This document shows positions 10,501-24,795 of a stretch of DNA of 64,000 nucleotides, in pieces. Origin of the DNA: Rattus norvegicus (Eukaryota > Chordata > Mammalia > Rodentia > Muridae); NCBI RefSeq assembly GCF_036323735.1, contig NC_086034.1, positions 41,229,439-41,293,438 on the forward strand. Reading direction: 5' to 3'. The translations under genes and the position numbers were made by a program. Every line of letters begins with the position of its first letter. Position 1 is the stretch's first letter. Below the pieces are notes generated by a model. The model was not told the DNA's origin. It did no database searches and saw nothing but the letters and a program-made list of their open reading frames with translations.

Positions 10501-12002
10501 AAATTTCATGGGCCAAATCAAGTAACTTTGTGAAGTCAGTTAGTTCCCAATAGGCCGCAATAGTATTAAGTGGACTGTTCAGGATATAGAAAAATCTTCA
10601 CGAACGGACTCAAAATTTCTAGGCGAATTCAGTGAGTTCCCAATGTTACATGCTTGTATGACTGTGCTTTTCAAGATATACCAACATTTTCAGGAGCGGA
10701 ATCTAAGTGTCATGGAGAATTCACTGGGTTCCCAAAAGGATTCGCATGTAATAAGGCTATTATTCAAGATAGAGCAACATTTTAATGAACTGAAACACTA
10801 TTTGTGAATTCTGTTCGTTCCCATTAACAGGCTTTAGTAATATGTTTACTTTTAAAGATTTGTCAAAAATACATGGTCCGAATCTAAGTAACTTGCTGAA
10901 GTCAGTTAGTTCCCAATAGGCCGCAATAGTAATTAGTGAACTGTTCGGGATATAGAAAAATTTTCACGAACGGAATCAAAATTTCTTGCCGAATTCAGTT
11001 AGTTCCCAATGTGACATGCTTGTACGAGTGTGCTTTTCAAGATATAGCAAACATTTCACGAACAGAATCTAAGTATCATGGTGAACTCACTAGGTTCCCA
11101 AAAGGATTCGCATGTAATAATGGTACTATTCAAGATAGAGCAACATTTCAACGAACTGAAAGACTGTTTCTTTGTGAAATCAGTTAGTTCCCATTAGCAG
11201 GCTCTAGTAATATGTGTACTTTTAAAGATTTGTCGAAAATACATAAGACGAATCTTTGTAACTTGGTGAATTCAGTTAGTTCCCAATAGATCGCAATAGC
11301 AATTAGTGGACTGTCCGTGATATAGAAAAATTTTCACGAACGAAATCAAAATTTCTAGGCGAATTAAGTAAGTTCCCAATGGGACATGCTTGTATGAGTG
11401 TGCTTTTCAAGATATAGCAAATATTTCACGAACGGAATCTAAGTGTCATGGTGAATTCACTAGGTGCCCAATAGGATTCGCACATAATAAGGGTACTATT
11501 CAAGAGAGAGCAACATTTTAACAAACTGAAGACTGTTTCTTTGTGAATTCTGTTAGTTCCGATTAGCAGGCTCTAGAAACATGTGTACTTTTAAAGATTT
11601 ATTGAAAATACATAAGAGGAACCTAAGTAACTCGGTGAATTCAGTTACTTCCCAATAGGCCACAATAGTAATTAGAGGACTGTTAAGGATATAGAAAAAT
11701 TTTCACGAACGTAATCAAAATTTCTTCCCGAATTCAGTGCGTTTCCAAGGGGACATGCTTATATGAGTGTGCTTTTCAAGATATAGCAACATTTTCAGGA
11801 ACGTAATCTAAGTATCATGGTGAATTCCCTAGGTTCCCAATAAGATTCGCATGTAATAAGGGTACTATTCAAGAGAGAGCAACATTTTAACGAACTGAAA
11901 CACTGTTTCTGTGTGAAATCAGTTAGTTCCCATTAGCAGGCTCTAGCAATATGTGTACTTTTAAAGGTTTGTCGAAATACATGAGACGAATCTAAGTCAC
12001 TT
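7522..12002. repeat. diverged satellite edge domain
   Basis: About 12 units of the 370-bp repeat lie next to the L1 junction. Neighbouring units differ at many positions: GAATTC is often lost in one or more subunits, single-base indels are common, and subunit C alternates between TAATAAGGGTACTATTC and TAATAAGGCTATTATTC types. I could not pick out a near-identical block duplication longer than one unit here. Decayed repeats at the outer rim are the usual pattern where an array is no longer homogenised by unequal exchange. Confidence 0.85.
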
Positions 12003-14220
12003 GGTGAATTCAGTTAGTTCCCAATAGGCCGCAATAGTACTTAGTGGACTGTTCGGGATATAGAAAAATTTTCACGAACGGAATTAAAATTTCAAGGCGA
12101 ATTCAGTGGGTTCCCAATGGACATGCTTGTGTGAGTGTGCTTTTCAAGATATAGCAATATTTTCAGGAGCGGAATCTAAGTATCATGGTGAATTAACTAG
12201 GTTCCCAATAGGATTCACATGTAATAAGGCTATTATTCAAGATAGAGCAACATTTTAACGAACTGAAACACTGTTTCTTTGTGAATTCTGTTAGTTCCGA
12301 AAAGCAGGCTCTAGTAATATGTGTACTTTTAAAGATTTATCAGAAATACATAAGACGAATCTAAGTAACTTGGTGAATTCAGTTAGTTCCCAATAGGCCG
12401 CAATAGTTATTAGTGGACTGTTCGGGATATAGAAAAATTTTCACCAACGGAATTAAAATTTCAAGGCAAATTCAGTGGGTTCCCAATGGACATGCTTGTG
12501 TGAGTGTGCTTTTCAAGATATAGCAATATTTTCAGGAGCGGAATCTAAGTATCATGGTGAATTAACTAGGTTCCCAATAGGATTCACATGTAATAAGGCT
12601 ATTATTCAAGATAGAGCAACATTTTAACGAACTGAAACACTGTTTCTTTGTGAATTCTGTTAGTTCCGATTAGCAGGCTCTAGTAATATGTGTACTTTTA
12701 AAGATTTATCAGAAATACATAAGACGAATCTAAGTAACTTGGTGAATTCAGTTAGTTCCCAATAGGCCGCAATAGTTACTACTGGACTGTTCGTGATATA
12801 GAAATATTTTCACGAACGGAATCAAAATTTCTAGGCGAATTCAGGGAGTTCCCAATGGGACATGCTTGTATGACTGTGCTTTTCAAGATATAGCAACATT
12901 TTCAAGAGCGGAATCTAAGTATCATGGTGAATTCACAAGGTTCCCAATAGGAATCGCATGTAATAAGGGTAATATTCAAGAGAAAGCAACATTTTAACGA
13001 ACTTAAACACTGTTTCTTTGTGAATTCAGTTAGTTCCCATTAGCAGGCTCTAGTAATATGTGTACTTTTAGAGATTTCTCGAAAGTACATAAGACGAATC
13101 TAAGTAACTTGGTGAATTCTGTTAGTTCCCATTAGGACGCAGTAGTAATTAGAGGAGTGTTAGGGATATAGAAAAATTTTCACCAACGGAATCAAAATTT
13201 CTTCCCTAATTCAGTGCGTTTCCAATGGGACATGCTTTTATGAGTGTGCTTTTCAAGATATAGCAACATTTTCAGGAGCGGAATCTAAGTATCATGCTGA
13301 ATTCCCTAGGTTCCCAATAAGATTCGCATGTAATAAGGGTACTATTCAAGAGAGAGCAACATTTTAACGAACTGAAACACTGTTTCTTTGTGAATTCAGT
13401 TAGTCTCCCATTAGCAGGCTCTAGAAATATGTGTACTTTTAAAGATTTATCGAAAATACATAAGACGAAGCTAAGTAATTGGTGAATTCAGTTAGTTCCC
13501 AATAGGCCATAATAGTTATTAGTGGACTGTTCGTTATATAGAAAAATTTTCACGAACGGAATCAAAATATCTAGGCGAATTCAGTGATTTCCCAAAGGGA
13601 CATGCTTGTATGACTGTACTTTTCAAGATGTAGCAACATTTACACGAGCGGAATCTAATTATCATGGTGAATTCACTAGGTTCCCAATAGGATTCGCATG
13701 TAATAAGGGTACTATTCATGAGAGAGCAATATTTTAACGAACTGAAACACTGTTTCTGTGTGAAATCAGTTATTTCCCATTAGCAGGCTCTAGCAATATG
13801 TGTACTTTTAAAGATTTGTCGAAAATACATAAGACGAATCTAAGTCACTTGGTGAATTCAGTTAGTTCCCAATAGGCCACAGTAGTAATTAGAGGACTGT
13901 TAGGGATATAGAAAAATTTTCACGAACGGAATCAAAATTTCTAGGCGAATTCAGTGAGTTCCTAATGGGACATGCTTGTATGACTGCTCTTTTCAAGATG
14001 TAGTAACATTTTCAGGAGCGGAATATAAGTATCATGGCGAATTCACTAGGTTCCCATAGGATTCACATGTAATAAGGCTATTATTCAAGATAGAGCAACA
14101 TTTTAACGAACTGAAACACTGTTTCTTTGTGAATTCTGTTAGTTCCGATTAGCAGGCTCTAGTAATATGTGTACTTTTAACGATTTGTCTAAAATACATG
14201 AGACAAATCTAAGTCACTTG
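12003..14220. repeat. 2,218-bp satellite block, copy 1 (six 370-bp units)
   Basis: Six units that recur almost base for base immediately downstream at 14221-16437. Shared rare variants include GTACTTAGTGG near the start, AATTAAAATTTCAAGG in subunit A, the odd GTTAGTCTCCCATTAG and the changed AGGCCATAATAG. The first two units inside the block are also nearly identical to each other in subunits A-C. Sequence upstream of 12003 differs from that upstream of 14221, which sets the left boundary. Confidence 0.85.
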
Positions 14221-16437
14221 GTGAATTCAGTTAGTTCCCAATAGGCCGCAATAGTACTTAGTGGACTGTTCGGGATATAGAAAAATTTTCACGAACGGAA
14301 TTAAAATTTCAAGGCGAATTCAGTGGGTTCCCAATGGACATGCTTGTGTGAGTGTGCTTTTCAAGATATAGCAATATTTTCAGGAGCGGAATCTAAGTAT
14401 CATGGTGAATTAACTAGGTTCCCAATAGGATTCACATGTAATAAGGCTATTATTCAAGATAGAGCAACATTTTAACGAACTGAAACACTGTTTCTTTGTG
14501 AATTCTGTTAGTTCCGAAAAGCAGGCTCTAGTAATATGTGTACTTTTAAAGATTTATCAGAAATACATAAGACGAATCTAAGTAACTTGGTGAATTCAGT
14601 TAGTTCCCAATAGGCCGCAATAGTTATTAGTGGACTGTTCGGGATATAGAAAAATTTTCACCAACGGAATTAAAATTTCAAGGCAAATTCAGTGGGTTCC
14701 CAATGGACATGCTTGTGTGAGTGTGCTTTTCAAGATATAGCAATATTTTCAGGAGCGGAATCTAAGTATCATGGTGAATTAACTAGGTTCCCAATAGGAT
14801 TCACATGTAATAAGGCTATTATTCAAGATAGAGCAACATTTTAACGAACTGAAACACTGTTTCTTTGTGAATTCTGTTAGTTCCGATTAGCAGGCTCTAG
14901 TAATATGTGTACTTTTAAAGATTTATCAGAAATACATAAGACGAATCTAAGTAACTTGGTGAATTCAGTTAGTTCCCAATAGGCCGCAATAGTTACTACT
15001 GGACTGTTCGTGATATAGAAATATTTTCACGAACGGAATCAAAATTTCTAGGCGAATTCAGGGAGTTCCCAATGGGACATGCTTGTATGACTGTGCTTTT
15101 CAAGATATAGCAACATTTTCAAGAGCGGAATCTAAGTATCATGGTGAATTCACAAGGTTCCCAATAGGAATCGCATGTAATAAGGGTAATATTCAAGAGA
15201 AAGCAACATTTTAACGAACTTAAACACTGTTTCTTTGTGAATTCAGTTAGTTCCCATTAGCAGGCTCTAGTAATATGTGTACTTTTAGAGATTTCTCGAA
15301 AGTACATAAGACGAATCTAAGTAACTTGGTGAATTCTGTTAGTTCCCATTAGGATGCAGTAGTAATTAGAGGAGTGTTAGGGATATAGAAAAATTTTCAC
15401 CAACGGAATCAAAATTTCTTCCCTAATTCAGTGCGTTTCCAATGGGACATGCTTTTATGAGTGTGCTTTTCAAGATATAGCAACATTTTCAGGAGCGGAA
15501 TCTAAGTATCATGCTGAATTCCCTAGGTTCCCAATAAGATTCGCATGTAATAAGGGTACTATTCAAGAGAGAGCAACATTTTAACGAACTGAAACACTGT
15601 TTCTTTGTGAATTCAGTTAGTCTCCCATTAGCAGGCTCTAGAAATATGTGTACTTTTAAAGATTTATCGAAAATACATAAGACGAAGCTAAGTAATTGGT
15701 GAATTCAGTTAGTTCCCAATAGGCCATAATAGTTATTAGTGGACTGTTCGTTATATAGAAAAATTTTCACGAACGGAATCAAAATATCTAGGCGAATTCA
15801 GTGATTTCCCAAAGGGACATGCTTGTATGACTGTACTTTTCAAGATGTAGCAACATTTACACGAGCGGAATCTAATTATCGTGGTGAATTCACTAGGTTC
15901 CCAATAGGATTCGCATGTAATAAGGGTACTATTCATGAGAGAGCAATATTTTAACGAACTGAAACACTGTTTCTGTGTGAAATCAGTTATTTCCCATTAG
16001 CAGGCTCTAGCAATATGTGTACTTTTAAAGATTTGTCGAAAATACATAAGACGAATCTAAGTCACTTGGTGAATTCAGTTAGTTCCCAATAGGCCACAGT
16101 AGTAATTAGAGGACTGTTAGGGATATAGAAAAATTTTCACGAACGGAATCAAAATTTCTAGGCGAATTCAGTGAGTTCCTAATGGGACATGCTTGTATGA
16201 CTGCTCTTTTCAAGATGTAGTAACATTTTCAGGAGCGGAATATAAGTATCATGGCGAATTTACTAGGTTCCCATAGGATTCACATGTAATAAGGCTATTA
16301 TTCAAGATAGAGCAACATTTTAACGAACTGAAACACTGTTTCTTTGTGAATTCTGTTAGTTCCGATTAGCAGGCTCTAGTAATATGTGTACTTTTAACGA
16401 TTTGTCTAAAATACATGAGACAAATCTAAGTCACTTG
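14221..16437. repeat. 2,217-bp satellite block, copy 2
   Basis: Direct tandem copy of 12003-14220. Differences I noticed are few: GACGC/GATGC near 13137 and 15354, ATCATGG/ATCGTGG near 13663 and 15880, GAATTC/GAATTT near 14039 and 16257, and one base of length. This points to a recent unequal exchange or amplification. Confidence 0.85.
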
Positions 16438-17915
16438 GTGAATTCAGTTAGTTCCCAATAGGCCGCAATAGTAATTAGTGGACTGTTCGGGATATAGAAA
16501 AATTTTCATGAACGGAATTAAAATTTCAAGGCGAATTCAGTGAGTTCCCAATGGACATGCTTGTGTGAGTGTGCTTTTCAAGATCTAGCAACATTTTCAG
16601 GAGTGGAATCTAAGTATCATGGTGAATTAACTAGGTTCCCAATAGGATTCACATGTAATAAGGCTATTATTCAAGATAGAGCAACATTTTAACGAACTGA
16701 AACACTGTTTCTTTGTGAATTCTGTTAGTTCCGATTAGCAGGCTCTAGTAGTATGTGTACTTTTAAAGATTTATCGAAAATCCATAAGACGAATCTAAGT
16801 AACTTGGTGAATTCAGTTAGTTCCCTATAGGCCGCAATAGTTATTAGTGGACTGTTCGTGATATAGAAAATTTTTCACGAACGGAATCAAAATTTCTAGG
16901 CGAATTCAGGGAGTTCCCAATGGGACATGCTTGTATGACTGTGCTTTTCAAGATATAGCAACATTTTCAAGAGCGGAATCTAAGTATCATGGTGAATTCA
17001 CAAGGTTCCCAATAGGAATCGCATGTAATAAGGGTAATATTCAAGAGAAAGCAACATTTTAACGAACTTAAACACTGTTTCTTTGTGAATTCAGTTAGTC
17101 TCCCATTAGCAGGCTCTAGAAATATGTGTACTTTTAAAGATTTATCGAAAATACATAAGACGAAACTAAGTAATTGGTGAATTCAGTTAGTTCCCAATAG
17201 GCCATAATAGTTATTAGTGGACTGTTCGTTATATAGAAAAATTTTCACGAATGGAATCAAAATTGCTAGGCGAATTCAGTGATTTCCCAAAGGGACATGC
17301 TTGTATGACTGTACTTTTCAAGATGTAGCAACATTTACACGAGCGGAATCTAATTATCATGGTGAATTCACTAGGTTCCCAATAGGATTCGCATGTAATA
17401 AGGGTACTATTCATGAGAGAGCAATATTTTAACGAACTGAAACACTGTTTCTGTGTGAAATCAGTTATTTCCCATTAGCAGGCTCTAGCAATATGTGTAC
17501 TTTTAAAGATTTGTCGAAAATACATAAGACGAATCTAAGTCACTTGGTGAATTCAGTTAGTTCCCAATAGACCACAGTAGTAATTAGAGGACTGTTAGGG
17601 ATATAGAAAAATTTTCACGAACGGAATCAAAATTTCTAGGCGAATTCAGTGAGTTCCTAATGGGACATGCTTGTATGACTGCTCTTTTCAAGATGTAGTA
17701 ACATTTTCAGGAGCGGAATATAAGTATCATGGCGAATTCACTAGGTTCCCATAGGATTCACATGTAATAAGGCTATTATTCAAGATAGAGCAACATTTTA
17801 ACGAACTGAAACACTGTTTCTTTGTGAATTCTGTTAGTTCCGATTAGCAGGCTCTAGTAATATGTGTACTTTTAACGATTTGTCTAAAATACATGAGACA
17901 AATCTAAGTCACTTG
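16438..17915. repeat. 1,478-bp satellite block (four units)
   Basis: The first part (AAGATCTAGCAACATTTTCA, then GTAGTATGTGTAC and AATTCAGGGAG variants) repeats at 17916 to about 18,560 with offset 1,478. The second part (from about 17,097: TCTCCCATTAG, GGCCATAATAG) matches the last part of both 2.2-kb blocks (about 13,403-14,220 and 15,620-16,437). The block is thus a mosaic of two neighbouring variant lineages, as unequal crossing-over inside the array would make. Confidence 0.75.
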
Positions 17916-20900
17916 GTGAATTCAGTTAGTTCCCAATAGGCCGCAATAGTAATTAGTGGACTGTTCGGGATAAAGAAAAATTTTCACGAACGGAATTAAA
18001 ATTTCAAGGCGAATTCAGTGAGTTCCCAATGGACATGCTTGTGTGAGTGTGCTTTTCAAGATCTAGCAACATTTTCAGGAGTGGAATCTAAGTATCATGG
18101 TGAATTAACTAGGTTCCCAATAGGATTCACATGTAATAAGGCTATTATTCAAGATAGAGCAACATTTTAACGAACTGAAACACTGTTTCTTTGTGAATTC
18201 TGTTAGTTCCGATTAGCAGGCTCTAGTAGTATGTGTACTTTTAAAGATTTATCGAAAATCCATAAGACGAATCTAAGTAACTTGGTGAATTCAGTTAGTT
18301 CCCTATAGGCCGCAATAGTTATTAGTGGACTGTTCGTGATATAGAAAATTTTTCACGAACGGAATCAAAATTTCTAGGCGAATTCAGGGAGTTCCCAATG
18401 GGACATGCTTGTATGACTGTGCTTTTCAAGATATAGCAACATTTTCAAGAGCGGAATCTAAGTATCATGGTGAATTCACAACGTTCCCAATAGGAATCAC
18501 ATGTAATAAGGGTAATATTCAAGAGAGAGCAACATTTTAACGAACTTAAAAACAGTTTCTTTGTGAATTCAGTTAGTTCCCATTAGCAGGCTCTAGTAAT
18601 ATGTGTACTTTTAGAGATTTCTCGAAAATACATAAGACGAATCTAAGTAACTCGGTGAATTCAGTTAGTTCCCAATAGGCCGCAGTAGTAATTAGAGGAC
18701 TGTTAGGGATATAGAAAAATTTTCCCCAACGGAATCAAAATTTCTTCCCGTATTCAGTGAGTTCCCAAATTGACATGCTTGTATGAGTGTGCTTTTAAGA
18801 TATAGCAACCTTTTCACCAGCAGAATCTAAGTATCTTAGTGAATTAACTAAGTTCTTAATAGGATTCGCACGTAATAAGCGTACTATTCAAGAGAGAGTA
18901 ACGTTTTAAACAACTGAAACACTGTTTCTTTGTGAATTCAGTTAGTTCCCATTAGCAGGCTCTAGTAATATGTGTACTTTTAGAGATTTGTCGAAAATAC
19001 ATAACACGAATCTAAGTCACTTGGTGAATTCAGTTAGTTCCCAGTAGGCCGCAATAGTAATTAGTGGATTGTTCGGGATATAGAAAAATTTTGAAGAACG
19101 GAATCAAAATTTCTAGGCGAATTCAGTTAGTTCCCAATGGGACATGCTTGTATGAGTGTGCTTTTAAAGATATAGCAATCATTTCAAGAAAGGAATCTAA
19201 TATTCATGCTGAATTCACTAGGTTCCCAATAGGATTCACATATAATAAGGGTACTATTCAAGATAGAGCAACATTATACTACTTGAAACACTGTTTATTG
19301 GTGAATTGAGGTAGTTCCATTAGCAAGCTCTAGTTATATGTGTACTTTTAAAGATTTGTCGAAAATACGTGAGACGAATCTAAGTCACTTCGTGAATTCA
19401 GTTAGTTCCCAATAGGCTGCAATAGTAATAGTGGACAGTTCGGGATATAGAAAAATTTTGACGAACGGAATCAAAATTTCTAGGCGAATTCAGTTAGTTC
19501 CCAAAGGGACATGCTTGTATGACTGTGCTTTTCAAGATATAGCAACATTTTCAAGAGCGGAATCTAAGTATCATGGTGAATTCACTAGGTTTCCAATAAG
19601 ATTCGCATGTAATAAGGGTACTATTCAAGATAGAGCAACATTAAAACTACTTGAAACACTGTTCATGTGTGAATTCAGTTAGTTCCCATTAGCAGGCTCT
19701 AGTAATATATGTACTTTTAAAGATTTGTCAAAAATACATAAGACGAATCTAAGTAACTTGGTGAATTCAGTTAGTTCTTAGTAGGCCGCAATAGTAATTA
19801 GTGGACTATTAGGGATATAGAAAAATTTTCACGAACGGAATCAAAATTTCTTCCCGTATTCAGTGAGTTCCCAATGGGACATGCTTGTATGAGTGTGCTT
19901 TTCAAGATATAGCAACCTTTTCACCAGCGGAATCTAAGTATCTTGGTGAATTCACTAGGTTCCCAATAGGATTCGCACGTAATAAGGGTACTACTCAAGA
20001 GAGAGCAACATTTTAACGAACTGAAACACTGTTTCTTTGTGAATTCAGTTAGTTCCCATTAGCAGGCTCTAGAAATATGTGTACTGTTAAAGATTTGTCG
20101 AAAATACATAAGACGAATCTAAGTTACTTGGTGAATTCAGTTAGTTCCAATAGGCCGCAATAGAAATTAGTGGACTGTTCGTGGTATAGAAAAATTTTCA
20201 CGAACGTAATCAAAATTTCTAAGCGACTTCAGTTAGTTCGAAATGGGACATGCTTGTATGAGTGTGCTTTTCAAGATATAGCAACATTTTCAGGAGCGGA
20301 ATCTAAGTATCATGGTGAATTCACTAGGTTCCCAATAAGATTTGCATGTAATAAGGGTACTATTCGAGAGAGAGCAACATTTTAACGAACTGAAACACTG
20401 TTTCTTTTTGAATTCAGTTAGTTCCCATTATCAGGCTCTAGTAATATGTGTACTTTTAAAGATTTGTCAAAAATACATGAGACGAATCTAAGTCACTTGG
20501 TGAATTCAGTTAGTGCCCAATAGGTCGCAATAGTAATTAGTGGACTGTTCGGGATATAGAAAAATATTCACGAACGGAATCAAAATTTCTAGGCGAATTC
20601 AGTTAGTTCCCAAAGGGACATGCTTGTATGACTGTGCTTTTCAAGATATAGCAACATTTTCAAGAGCGGAATCTAAGTATCATGGTGAATTCACTAGGTT
20701 TCCAATAAGATTCGCATGTAATAAGGGTACTATTCAAGATAGAGCAACATTAAAACTACTTGAAACACTGTTCATGTGTGAATTCAGTTAGTTCCCATTA
20801 GCAGGCTCTAGTAATATATGTACTTTTAAAGATTTGTCAAAAATACATAAGACGAATCTAAGTAACGTGGTGAATTCAGTTAGTTCCCAATAGGCCGCAA

Positions 20901-23900
20901 TAGTAATTTGTGGACTGTTCGCTATATAGAAAAATTTTGACGAACGGAATCAAAATTTCTAGGCGAATTCAGTTACTTCCCAATGGGACATGCTTCTATT
21001 AGTGTGCTTTTAAAGATATAGCAATCATTTCAAGAAAGGAATCTAAGTATCATGCTGAATTCACTAGGTTCCCAATAGGATTCACATATAATAAGGGTAC
21101 TATTCAAGATAGAGCAACATTATAACTACTTGAAACACTGTTTATTTGTGAATTCAGTTAGTTCCTTTAGCAGGCTCTAGTAATATGTGTACTTTTAAAG
21201 ATTTGTCGAAAATACGTTAGACGAATCTAAGTCACTTGGTGAATTCAGTTAGTTCCCAATAGGCCGCAATAGTAATTAGTGGACAGTTCGGGATATAGAA
21301 AAATTTTCACGAACGGAATCAACCTTTCTAGGCGAATTCAGTGAGTTCCCAATGGGACATGCTTGTATGAGTGTGCTTTTCAAGATATAGTAACTTTTTC
21401 ACGAACGGAATTTAAGTATCTTGGTGAATACACTAGGTTCCCAGTAGGATTCGCATGTAATAAGGGTCCTATTCAAGGGAGAGCAACATTTTAACGAACC
21501 GAAACACTGTTTCTTTATTAATTCAGTTAGTTCTCATAAGCAGGCTCTAGTAATATGTGTACTTTTAAAGATTTGTCGAAAATACATTAGACGAATCTAA
21601 GTAACTTGGAGAATTCAGTTAGTTCCCAATAGGCTGCAATAGTAATTAGTGGACAGTTGGGTGTATGCAAAAATTTTCACGAAAGGAATCAAAATTTCTA
21701 GGCGAATTCAGTGAGTTCCCAATGGGACATGCTTGTATGAGCGTGCTTTTCAAGGTATAGCAACATTTTCACGAACGGAATCTATGTATCATCGTGAACT
21801 TAGTAGGTTCCCAATAGGATTCGCATGTAATAAGGCTATTATTCAAGATAGAGCAACATTTTAACGAACTGAAACACTGTTTCTTTGTGAATTCTGTTAT
21901 TCCCATTAGCAGGCTCTAGTAATATGTGTACTTTTAAAGATTTATCGAAAATACATAAGACGAATCTAAGTAACTGGTGAATTCAGTTAGTTCCCAATAG
22001 GCCGGAATAGTTACTAGTGGACAGTTCGTGGTATAGAAAAATTTTCACGAACAGAATCAAAATTTCTAGGCGAATTCAGTAAGTTCCCAATGGAACATGC
22101 TTGTATGAGTGTGCTTTTCAAATATAGCAACATTTCACGAACGGATCTAAGTATCATGGTGAATTCACTAGGTTCCCAATAGGATTCGCCTGTAATAAGG
22201 GTACTATTCAAGAGAGAGAGCAACATTTTAACGAACTGAAACACTGTTTTTTGTCAATTCAGTTAGTTCCCATTAGCAGGCTCTATAAATATGTGTACTT
22301 ATAAAGATTTATTGAAAATACATAAGAGGAACCTAAGTAACTTGGTGAATTCACATAGTTCCCAATAAGCCGCAATAGTAATTAGAGGACTATTAGGGAT
22401 ATTGAAAAATTTTCACGAACGGAATCAAAATTTCTTCCCGTATTCAGTGAGTTCCCAATGGACATGCTTGTGTGAGTGTGCTTTTCAATATATAGCAACC
22501 TTTTCACCAGCGGAATCTAAGTATCTTGGTGAATTCACTAGGTTCCCAATAGGATTCGCAAGTAATAAGGGTACTATTCAAGACAGAGCAACATTTTAAG
22601 GAACGAAAACACTGTTTCTTTGTGAATTCAATTAGTTCCCATTAGCAGGCTCTAGAAATATGTGTACTTTTAAAGATTTGTCGAAAATACATAAGATGAA
22701 TCTAAGTCACTTGGTGAATTCAGTTAGTTCCCAATAGGCCGGAATAGTAATTAGTGGACTGTTCGGGATATAGAAAAATTTTCACGAACGGAATCAAAAT
22801 TTCTAGGCGAATTCAGTGAGTTCCCAATGGGACATGCTTGTATGAGTATGCTTTTAAATATATAGCAATCATTTCAAGAAAGGATTCTAAGTATCATCGT
22901 GAATTCACTAGGTTCCCAATAGGATTCGCATGTAATAAGGGTACTATTCTAGATAGAGCAACATTATAACTACTTGAAACACTGTTTATTTGTGAATTCA
23001 GTTGGGTCTATTAGCAGGCTCTAGTAATATGTGTACTATTAAAGATTTATCGAAAATTCATAAGACGAATCTAAGTCACTTGGTGAATTCAGTTAGTTCC
23101 CAATAGGCCGCAGTTGTAATTTGTGGACTTTACGGGATATAGCTAAATTTTCGAAAACGGCATCAAAATTTCTAGGCGAATTCACTGAGTTCCCAATGGG
23201 ACATGCTTGTATGACTGTGCTTTTCAAGATATAGCAACATTTTCACTAGAGGAATCTAAGTATCATCGTGAATTCAGTAGGTTTCCAATAGGATTCGCAT
23301 GTAATAAGGGTACTATTCAAGATAGAGCAACATTATACCTACTTGAAACACTGTTTCTTTGTGAATTCAGTTAGTTTCCATTAGCAGGCTCTAGTAGTAT
23401 GTGTACTTCTATGATTTATCGAAAATACATAAGACGAATCTAAGTAACTTGGTGAATTCAGTTAGTTCCAAATAGGCCGCAATAGTAATTAGTGGACTGT
23501 TCGCGATATAGCAAAATTTTCACGAATGGCATCAAAATTTCTAATTGAATTCAGTGAGTTCCCAATGGGACATGATTGTATGACGGTGCTTTTCAAGATA
23601 TAGCAACATTTTCACGAGAGGAATCTAAGTATCATGGTGAATTCACACATGTAATCGCATGTAATAAGGGTAAGACAGAGCAACATTTTAACGAACTGAA
23701 ACACTGTTTCTTTGTGAATTCAGTTAGTTCCACTTAGCAGGTTCTAGTAGTATGTGTACTTTTAGAGATTTCTCAAAAATACATGAGACGAATCTAAGTA
23801 ACTTGATGAATTCAGTTAGTTCCCAATAGGCCGCAATAGTAATTAGTGGACTGTTCGCGATATAGAAAAATTTTGACGAACGGAATCAAAATTTCTAGGC

Positions 23901-24795
23901 GAATTCAGTTGGTTCCCAATGGGACATGCTTGTATCACTGTGCTTTTAAAGATATAGCAATCATTTCAAGAAAGGAATCTAAGTATCATCGTGAATTCAC
24001 TATGTTCCCAATAGGATTCGCATGTAATAAGAGTACTATTTGAGATAGAGCAACATTATAACTACTTGAAACACTGTTTATTTGTGAATTCAGTTAGTTC
24101 CCATTAGCAGGCTCTAGTAATATGTGTACTTTTAAAGATTTATCGAAAATACATGAGACGAATCTAAATCACTTGGTGAATTCAGTTATTTCCCAATATG
24201 CCGCAATAGTAATTAGTGGACTGTTCGGTGTATAGAAAAATTTTCACGATCAGAATCAAAATTTCTAGGCGAATTCAGTGAGTTCCCAATGGGACATGCT
24301 TGTATGAGTGTGCTTTTCAAGATATAGCAACATTTCCAGGAGCGGAATCTACGTATTATGGTGAATTAACTAGGTTCCCTATAGGATTCACATGTAATAA
24401 GGCTATTATTCAAGATAGAGCAACATTTTAACGAACTGAAACACTGTTTCTTTGTGAATTCTGTTATTCCCATTAGCAGGCTCTAGTAATATGTGTACTT
24501 TTAAAGATTTATCGAAAATACATAGGACGAATCTAAGTAACTGGTGAATTCAGTTAGTTCCCAATAGGCCGGAATAGTTACTAGTGGACAGTTCGTGGTA
24601 TAGAAAATTTTCACGAACAGAATCAAAATTTCTAGGCGAATTCAGTAAGTTCCCAATGGAACATGCTTGTATGAGTGTGCTTTTCAAATATAGCAACATT
24701 TCACGAACGGATCTAAGTATCATGGTGAATTCACTAGGTTCCCAATAGGATTCGCCTGTAATAAGGGTACTATTCAAGAGAGAGAGCAACATTTT

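Noticed and set aside
11670..11700. TTAGGG-like telomere motif (e.g. CTGTTAGGGATATAG in several units)
   Set aside because: Single occurrence per unit, not tandem; a T/C variant of CTGTTCGGGATATAG in subunit A.
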